From assembly GCA_029717555.1 (NCBI GenBank), contig JAMDHS010000044.1, positions 113,288-177,287 on the forward strand: DNA of 64,000 nucleotides. Reading direction: 5' to 3'. Position numbers and translations under genes: made by a program. This document shows, piece by piece, positions 59,295 through 64,000 of the stretch. Every line of letters begins with the position of its first letter. The first letter of the stretch is position 1. The notes below the pieces were generated by a model. The model saw only the letters and a list, made by a program, of their open reading frames with translations, did not search any database and was not told the DNA's origin. Source of the stretch: Peribolospora baueri. Lineage: Eukaryota; Basidiomycota; Peribolosporomycetes; Peribolosporales; Peribolosporaceae.

Positions 59295-60415
59295 TCAGGC
59301 GACTTTCTCTTTCGGAGGCACTACGTCCATCGCGCACTGTTGTAGTCCTCGCCAGACCCATCTGCTGCCGAACCATGCCAGCGTGGCGACGGCCGCCAGG
59401 GCGGCGATGAGAGGCGCGGATGTGGCCGGCACGAAGCCAAGGTAGAGGCGTTCGAAGGTCAGAACGAAGGGAGTGGGCGGGGGGTCGATACCGTTGCCGG
59501 CCGAGAATGAAGAGCCGGTGCGGGCCTCTGCGTCGGGCTGAGCCACGGAGGGCCAGCCGAACAGAGCATCCGGCAGGCGGTCCCACCAGGGGATATCGAG
59601 GTGGGTCACGTCGCTGGCGGACGGGACGCCAGCGGAGAATGCGCGGATGCGGGCGAGAAGCGGCATGCAGCGCCCGTCGCCTCGGGAGGGGGAAGAGAGA
59701 GGCTCCATGTCCGCCGTGTACATGATAATCGAAAAGTCCGTCGGATGCTGGAAACGAGCAAGAACAGTAGGGGTAAGAATCGACGCATACCTTCTCTGGA
59801 CATGAGCTGGATGGATCATGCGATGTGTGCACTACATCTTGCTCGTTTCCTTGCAACGTCAAGGGCGAACGAGGCTAAATTCGAACGTTCCCGCACTCAC
59901 GCTAGCTGGCCAGGACAGCCTGAGTGTGTATCTCTCGAAGCAGAGCCTCCGTATCCGTCCCGACAAGGGCTGCCAGTCCCGCGATGGGGACTGTGACCGT
60001 GCCTCGAGCTCCCCTCGGTCCCCGTCCGAGTCCTGGACCGCATCCTTCTTTGGGTCAAACTCGAGCGCGATCCACAGTTCGGTCGGCGACCCGGTCGCTA
60101 TTCTGCCCTCTTCAGTGGACGGGCCCCGCACTGGGGAGATCAGGTATTGCGAGGACTGGCCGAGGGAGAGGGTGGACGATGCCGGTGATGGCCTGGCAGG
60201 TATCCGGAGAGGGGGGCAATGAGTCCGTGGGCAAACCTCACAAACGACGGGCTAGAAGGCATCGTTCGAGCGGACGCTTACCATCGCTCGCCGGAGCGGT
60301 CGCAACGTCGCGGAGGGGAGAACTGGACGACCTCTGTGTTGGCTCGAACGAGGAGGGAGTGGACGAGGCATAGGAAGAAAAAAATGGCGATGGGGCGAGT
60401 GACGGGTGGAGACAT
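59295..60415 (-). CDS. Unknown type I membrane protein with signal peptide
   Basis: Three exons on minus, 60415-60282, 60192-59901 and 59747-59295, join in frame to 292 residues. The N-terminus MSPPVTRPIAIFFFLCLVHS with LLVRANTE is a clear signal peptide. The middle has WPSPASSTLSLGQSSQYLIS, ELWIALEFDPKKDAV and FERYTLRLSWPASHPTDFSI, a beta-rich look typical of lumenal domains. A single span SAPLIAALAAVATLAWFG sits about 30 residues from the end, followed by a short cytosolic tail ending in Lys-Val-Ala. ER or Golgi subunits often have this topology. I considered the GPI-mannosyltransferase stabiliser PIG-X/Pbn1 but could not match its motifs, so no function is assigned. It diverges from RAD9 across 241 bp. 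Confidence 0.75.
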
Positions 60416-60656
60416 GGTGGTTGGTGCGACGAAGACCGTTCGACACATTCCTTCCTATCTGCCCCTCGTCCACCCGTCGTCGTCACCATCCACATCGCGT
60501 AGCGCTTTAATTAATTTACGCGTGTCGTGATCCGATCGCGTTCCGCCTCGACGGTCAGGTTGATGGCGACAGGAGATGGTCATGACCGGCGGCTCATCTC
60601 CCACACTCCATCCATCGTCAGGCCATCGACCAGGCGCTCTGTCTGCGCCCATTCGC

Positions 60657-62794
60657 ATGGAGGCCGTCATCTCAGCCCACGCTCTCAAGAGTACGTGCTG
60701 CTCACAAGCCGGCGGCCGTCTCCTTCGCCGTCCCTCCTCTCACCACTCGTTTTCCTCCCGGCTCACACTCAGCTTTCGTGAGGGCGCTCGGATGCCTAGC
60801 CAAGTTCGGCGACAACCTATCCATCCAAGCTGACGGCGAGGAGGGCGTGGTGAGCGAAAGGCCTCGTGCGCTGTCTGTCTGCGTTCTCCTACTCGCCTTT
60901 TCACACTATCTCCTCCCTCCGCTGTCTCTCAGCTTAAGCTGTCCATCATCAACTCTTCCAACTCTGCGTTCGCCATCTTCGTCTTTGACGCCCCCTTTTT
61001 CGACAGCTTTACGGTGACGGCCTGGGATGACAAGTCAAAGGGGAAGAGGTTAACAGAATGTCAGGTGCAGGTTAAGGTGATCTTTCGTGCGTCTCCCTCC
61101 CGTCGAAACCACCCGTCGAACGTGAAAACGCTTTCTCTCACGCCTGCGCATTCCCTAGTCAATTCTTTCTATATTGAGACATAGGAACGTGGACAGGTCG
61201 GTGGAGAGCTGCGATATGAACGTCGTCGAAGGGGACGGCGAGTCGCCTCAGTGTCGCCTCGTTTTCCGGCTTCACTGCAAGCACGGTAAGCCTTGACGAG
61301 ATCGAAAAAAAAAAGCCATGCTAAAAGCTTCGGGCGCGCCGGTGACACATGAAACTGATGCCTTGCACACTGTCCCCACCTCGACAGGTGTCCTCAAGAC
61401 GCACCGCCTAACCTACTCCTCTACGCCTGCGCTCGTAGCCATGGGTGACCCAATCTCTTGCCCGCACACCTTTTTCCTTCGCCCGGGCATCGCCCACGAG
61501 TGGATGGAACACTTTACAAACGCCGGCGGAGGCGGAGGAGGGGCGAAGCCGAGAGGGGGCGGCAATAGCGCGGAGATCACGTTTGATTTGGGGCCTTCTG
61601 GGTGCAAGATGCGAAGCGAGCTGCTCGACGGCGATGGTGGTCGAGGTAGGCGAGCCTTCGCCATCCGGGCTACTCTCACCCTCACTAATGCTAATCCTCT
61701 TTCTTCTGAACAGATCTCACGAAGAAGCCAATGCAGACGGCGATCCGAGTTGAGACGGACGAATTTGAGGGTTACGACGTCTCCGACAACGTCCAACTCA
61801 CTTTCTCGCTCAAAGAGTTTAAGGTTAGTCGCAAGCTTCTCGGATCGTTCCTCCGTCCAGCTTCTCTGACCTCATACCATCGCTGCTTGTCCGGACAGGC
61901 AATCATCCAGTTTGCTGATGGCGTCAGCGTCCCTCTCGAGGCGCACTTCACGGCCGGCGGAGAGTGAGTGGTGTAGTTTCAATTCATAGCACTCTGCAGA
62001 CGAGGACTGACCACGATCACGTCTCTCCTTCACAAGGGCCCTCTTCTTCTCGCTCTACACAGAGGCCTTCTCGACAGACTTTGTACTCTCCACGTCGCTC
62101 TCCCCCTCTCAAGTCAAGGCACAAGCCGACCACAGGTCGGCTCAGAGCACAGCGGCAACCATAGCGAGAGCGCGTCCTTCTGCGACGCCGTCCCAGGGTA
62201 AGCAGAGAGTGATTGTTTGCGCCTCTGAAAAGCTGGAAACGCTAAATGCGTCCTTGGCCGCCTTCCTCCTCCCCCTTCCACATTTCAGCTCCAAACGCCA
62301 CCGCGCCGACGGCCGGCGATCCCCGACCCGTTCAGTCGGCGTCACGCGCGAGCGGAGTACCCAGGACGCTGAGCCAAGTACCGCACCGGCGGCTGGGACA
62401 ATTCGGAGGCGGCCGGCCCGCGGCAGCGTCTATAGAGAGGGCGGACACCGGGATAACAACGGAGGAGGGGACGTCCCGAAGAACTGGGGATCCACCGGCC
62501 GGGCAGCCCGTTTTTACGGCCGACGGTGTGAGGCCCAGGGTGGGGAGGCCTAGGCTGGAGATGGACATCGACCTGGAGGAGAGAGTCGCTGCGTCTAGGA
62601 AGAAAGACAGTCTCGGGACCGGTCTCTTTGTCGACGACAGCTCGGAGGGGGAATCGGAAGAGGAGGAGTTCGGGGCCAGCGAGTCGTCGTCGTCGGCGGA
62701 CGATGAGTCAATGCCGAGGGGAGCGATGGCGGAGAACGGGTCAAGAAGGCCGAAGAAAAAGGTCAGGGCACTGTTCGCCGATTCGCAAGGCTGA
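60657..62794 (+). CDS. RAD9: DNA-damage checkpoint clamp subunit Rad9
   Basis: Subunit of the 9-1-1 (Rad9-Hus1-Rad1) sliding clamp that activates checkpoint kinases. About nine exons; the first, 60657-60690, encodes MEAVISAHALK and joins to 60773-60849 (TFVRALGCLAKFGDNLSIQA), the typical Rad9 start. Then LKLSIINSSNSAFAIFVFDA, QVQVKSILSILRHRNVDRSV with ESCDMNVVEG, CRLVFRLHCKHGVLKTHRLT, and the second PCNA-like half: KPMQTAIRVETDEFEGYDVS, IIQFADGVSVPLEAHFTAGG and FSTDFVLSTS. The C-terminal ~190 residues are disordered and end in acidic Ser clusters (DDSSEGESEEEEFG) and KKKVRALFADSQG. In other Rad9 proteins this tail is phosphorylated and recruits the TopBP1/Rad4 class; the acidic Ser sites here could serve the same way. 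Confidence 0.92.
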
Positions 62795-63089
62795 TTGATG
62801 GACGACGACGCCGTCCGTCATCCTGCGTTCGCCGTTCGTCGACCAACGTGACCCTCCATCGGTCCCCCGCTACGTCTGCTCATCGCCCACTCTCCAGTCA
62901 GTGGCCTGCTATCCCACACGGCATGGCATGTACGCTATCGCGTTCTTAAAACTGTAACACTAGTCAGTCAATCGGCCAACTGCCCGCGCCGCGCCGTCTG
63001 GACCGAGCCGACGAATGAGGATAAAAAAAGCGATCTTCCATTATCGCCATCGTCATCACTGCCGCCAACTAATATCGACGGCTGCTGCT

Positions 63090-64000
63090 TCAAAATCCGG
63101 AGGACGCCGCCCAGCTCTCTTCTGCTATCCTCGTCTCAGCTGCATCAGCCGCTCTGGCCGCCCTCCTCTCCCTCGCCGTCGTCAAATCCACGTCCCCGTC
63201 GCCGCCGTCGTCCTCGCTCCTTCTATGTCCCACATCACCATCCTCTCCGTCCCCTTCGACCCGCCCTCCTCTATCCGCTAGAGCCGCCGCCGCTCTTCTC
63301 CGCGTCCACCGCCGTTGCACCCGAGGCGGCGCGAGGGGCCGCAAAAGCTGCTGGAGTATGTCTCCCATCGACCGTCCTCCTCCAGCTGCGGTGGACGCCG
63401 CCTCGTCTGCTCCGTCGGTCGTAGCGGGAAAAGGAGAGGAGGGGACGGAGCCAGACTGTCGTCTTCTTCTACTTCGATTTGGGCCAAGTGAAGACGAGGG
63501 AAGGCCTATCGACGCTAACGTAGACGTCGATGGTAGCACAGTGTGGCCAGCAGAGGAGGGGAAGAAGACGGTGCGAAGGAGGGGGACGAAGCGGATGGAG
63601 AGGAGGGGGCGGTCCACGGTGATCTGGGTTCGATGAAGCGTGCGCGGAAGCGTGGAGGAGAGCATCGAGTGCTCTCCGTCGCCGCCCTCGTCGTCCTCGC
63701 CGCGCCATCTCTGATCCTCCGCCGCTGCTCCCTCCTCCAACTTTGCCTCATCATCCTCGCTGTCACAGTCAGAGGTCGCGAGTAGGTCATAGGCAACATT
63801 GTCTTCTTCGTCGCCGTCATCGCTCTCGTAGCCCTCGACGGAGCGCGGCCTGGTGCTGTATGCCGTGACGACGAGAATGAATTGGAGGAAGGCGGCGACC
63901 AGGTCGATGAGGATGAGGTGCAGACGGGATGGGGGGTTGGCTGGGAAGAAGGAACGGGATTGGAAAAGTGAGATGAAAAAAAAAAAAAAAAAAAAAAAGA
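63090..64000 (-). CDS. Membrane protein, DUF1746-like, 3' part (runs off right edge)
   Basis: A minus-strand frame is open from about 63940 to a stop at 63090. It starts, after an acceptor CCCAG at 63941-63945, with NPPSRLHLILIDLVAAFLQF and ILVVTAYSTRPRSVEGY: one membrane span followed by an acidic stretch (ESDDGDEEDN, ATSDCDSEDDEAKLEEG). A Leu-Asp-Leu span with Gln near its end followed by an acidic region resembles the C-terminal part of DUF1746 proteins, some of which are Dsc E3-ligase subunits in fission yeast; this is from memory of the family and weak. The remaining ~230 residues are Ser/Arg/Ala-rich and may be partly an unspliced or 3' region. A 23-bp A/T run just beyond the exon would be an intron polypyrimidine tract. 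Confidence 0.5.
   Translation of the reverse strand, partial: FFFFFFFFISLFQSRSFFPANPPSRLHLILIDLVAAFLQFILVVTAYSTRPRSVEGYESDDGDEEDNVAYDLLATSDCDSEDDEAKLEEGAAAEDQRWRGEDDEGGDGEHSMLSSTLPRTLHRTQITVDRPLLSIRFVPLLRTVFFPSSAGHTVLPSTSTLASIGLPSSSLGPNRSRRRRQSGSVPSSPFPATTDGADEAASTAAGGGRSMGDILQQLLRPLAPPRVQRRWTRRRAAAALADRGGRVEGDGEDGDVGHRRSEDDGGDGDVDLTTARERRAARAADAAETRIAEESWAASSGF
63976..63998. repeat. Poly-A/T run of 23 bp at the right edge
   Basis: Uninterrupted A run on plus (T on minus). On minus it lies about 35 bases before a CCCAG acceptor, so it could be the polypyrimidine tract of an intron. Confidence 0.9.

Noticed and set aside
59295-60415. Assignment to PIG-X/Pbn1
   Set aside because: Topology fits, but none of the conserved PIG-X sequence features could be found by eye.

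Overview
The window is nuclear DNA from a fungus, most likely a basidiomycete yeast or smut-like fungus. Genes are packed about every 2.5 kb, broken by many short GT-AG introns (roughly 50-130 nt), rich in G+C, and the proteins carry long Ser/Pro/Ala/Gln-rich stretches. A Pucciniomycotina (Rhodotorula/Sporobolomyces-like) or Ustilaginomycotina source fits, but I cannot fix the genus. Exon joins were worked out by hand from splice signals and reading frame. For RGD1, RPS31, RRP4, the FMN oxidase, the OPT transporter, the 2-TM protein, the HIT-finger protein, the cyclin, the ZDS, PX and lactonase genes, the joined exon lengths were checked to give one open frame.

Layout, left to right. A partial Ser/Ala/Pro-rich gene (minus) diverges from an F-BAR/RhoGAP gene (RGD1-like) whose introns are swollen by pyrimidine repeats. 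Then, on minus: a GAS2-domain coiled-coil protein, the ubiquitin-S27a ribosomal fusion, an unknown two-span membrane protein, a PHO80-type cyclin and a HIT-zinc-finger protein. The last diverges from the exosome cap gene RRP4 (plus). Next, on minus: an FMN-dependent lactate-oxidase-like enzyme and the nucleoporin NUP84.

At 30.6-31.3 kb lies a scrambled, dead piece of a Ty3/gypsy chromovirus (integrase plus chromodomain pieces in opposite orientations), followed by a gene-poor stretch. After it come a ZDS1-like polarity/PP2A regulator and bifunctional tryptophan synthase TRP5 (both minus), an oligopeptide (OPT) transporter (plus), a paraoxonase/lactonase-like membrane-anchored enzyme (minus), a YPT35-like PX protein (plus), a secreted GH31 glycosidase (minus), the ESCRT-0 gene HSE1 (plus), an unknown secreted/type I membrane protein (minus), the checkpoint clamp gene RAD9 (plus) and, at the right edge, a partial membrane protein resembling the DUF1746 family (minus).

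Most of this is ordinary eukaryotic housekeeping: Rho and PP2A polarity control, translation, RNA processing, nuclear pore, endosomal sorting and DNA damage signalling. I found no operon-like or defence system. Points worth a second look are the rearranged retroelement, telomere-like hexamer pairs in two promoter regions, triple repeats beside the TATA box of the GH31 gene, several very small exons, a frame-preserving intron inside a GAS2 domain, and two conserved-looking membrane proteins I could not name.
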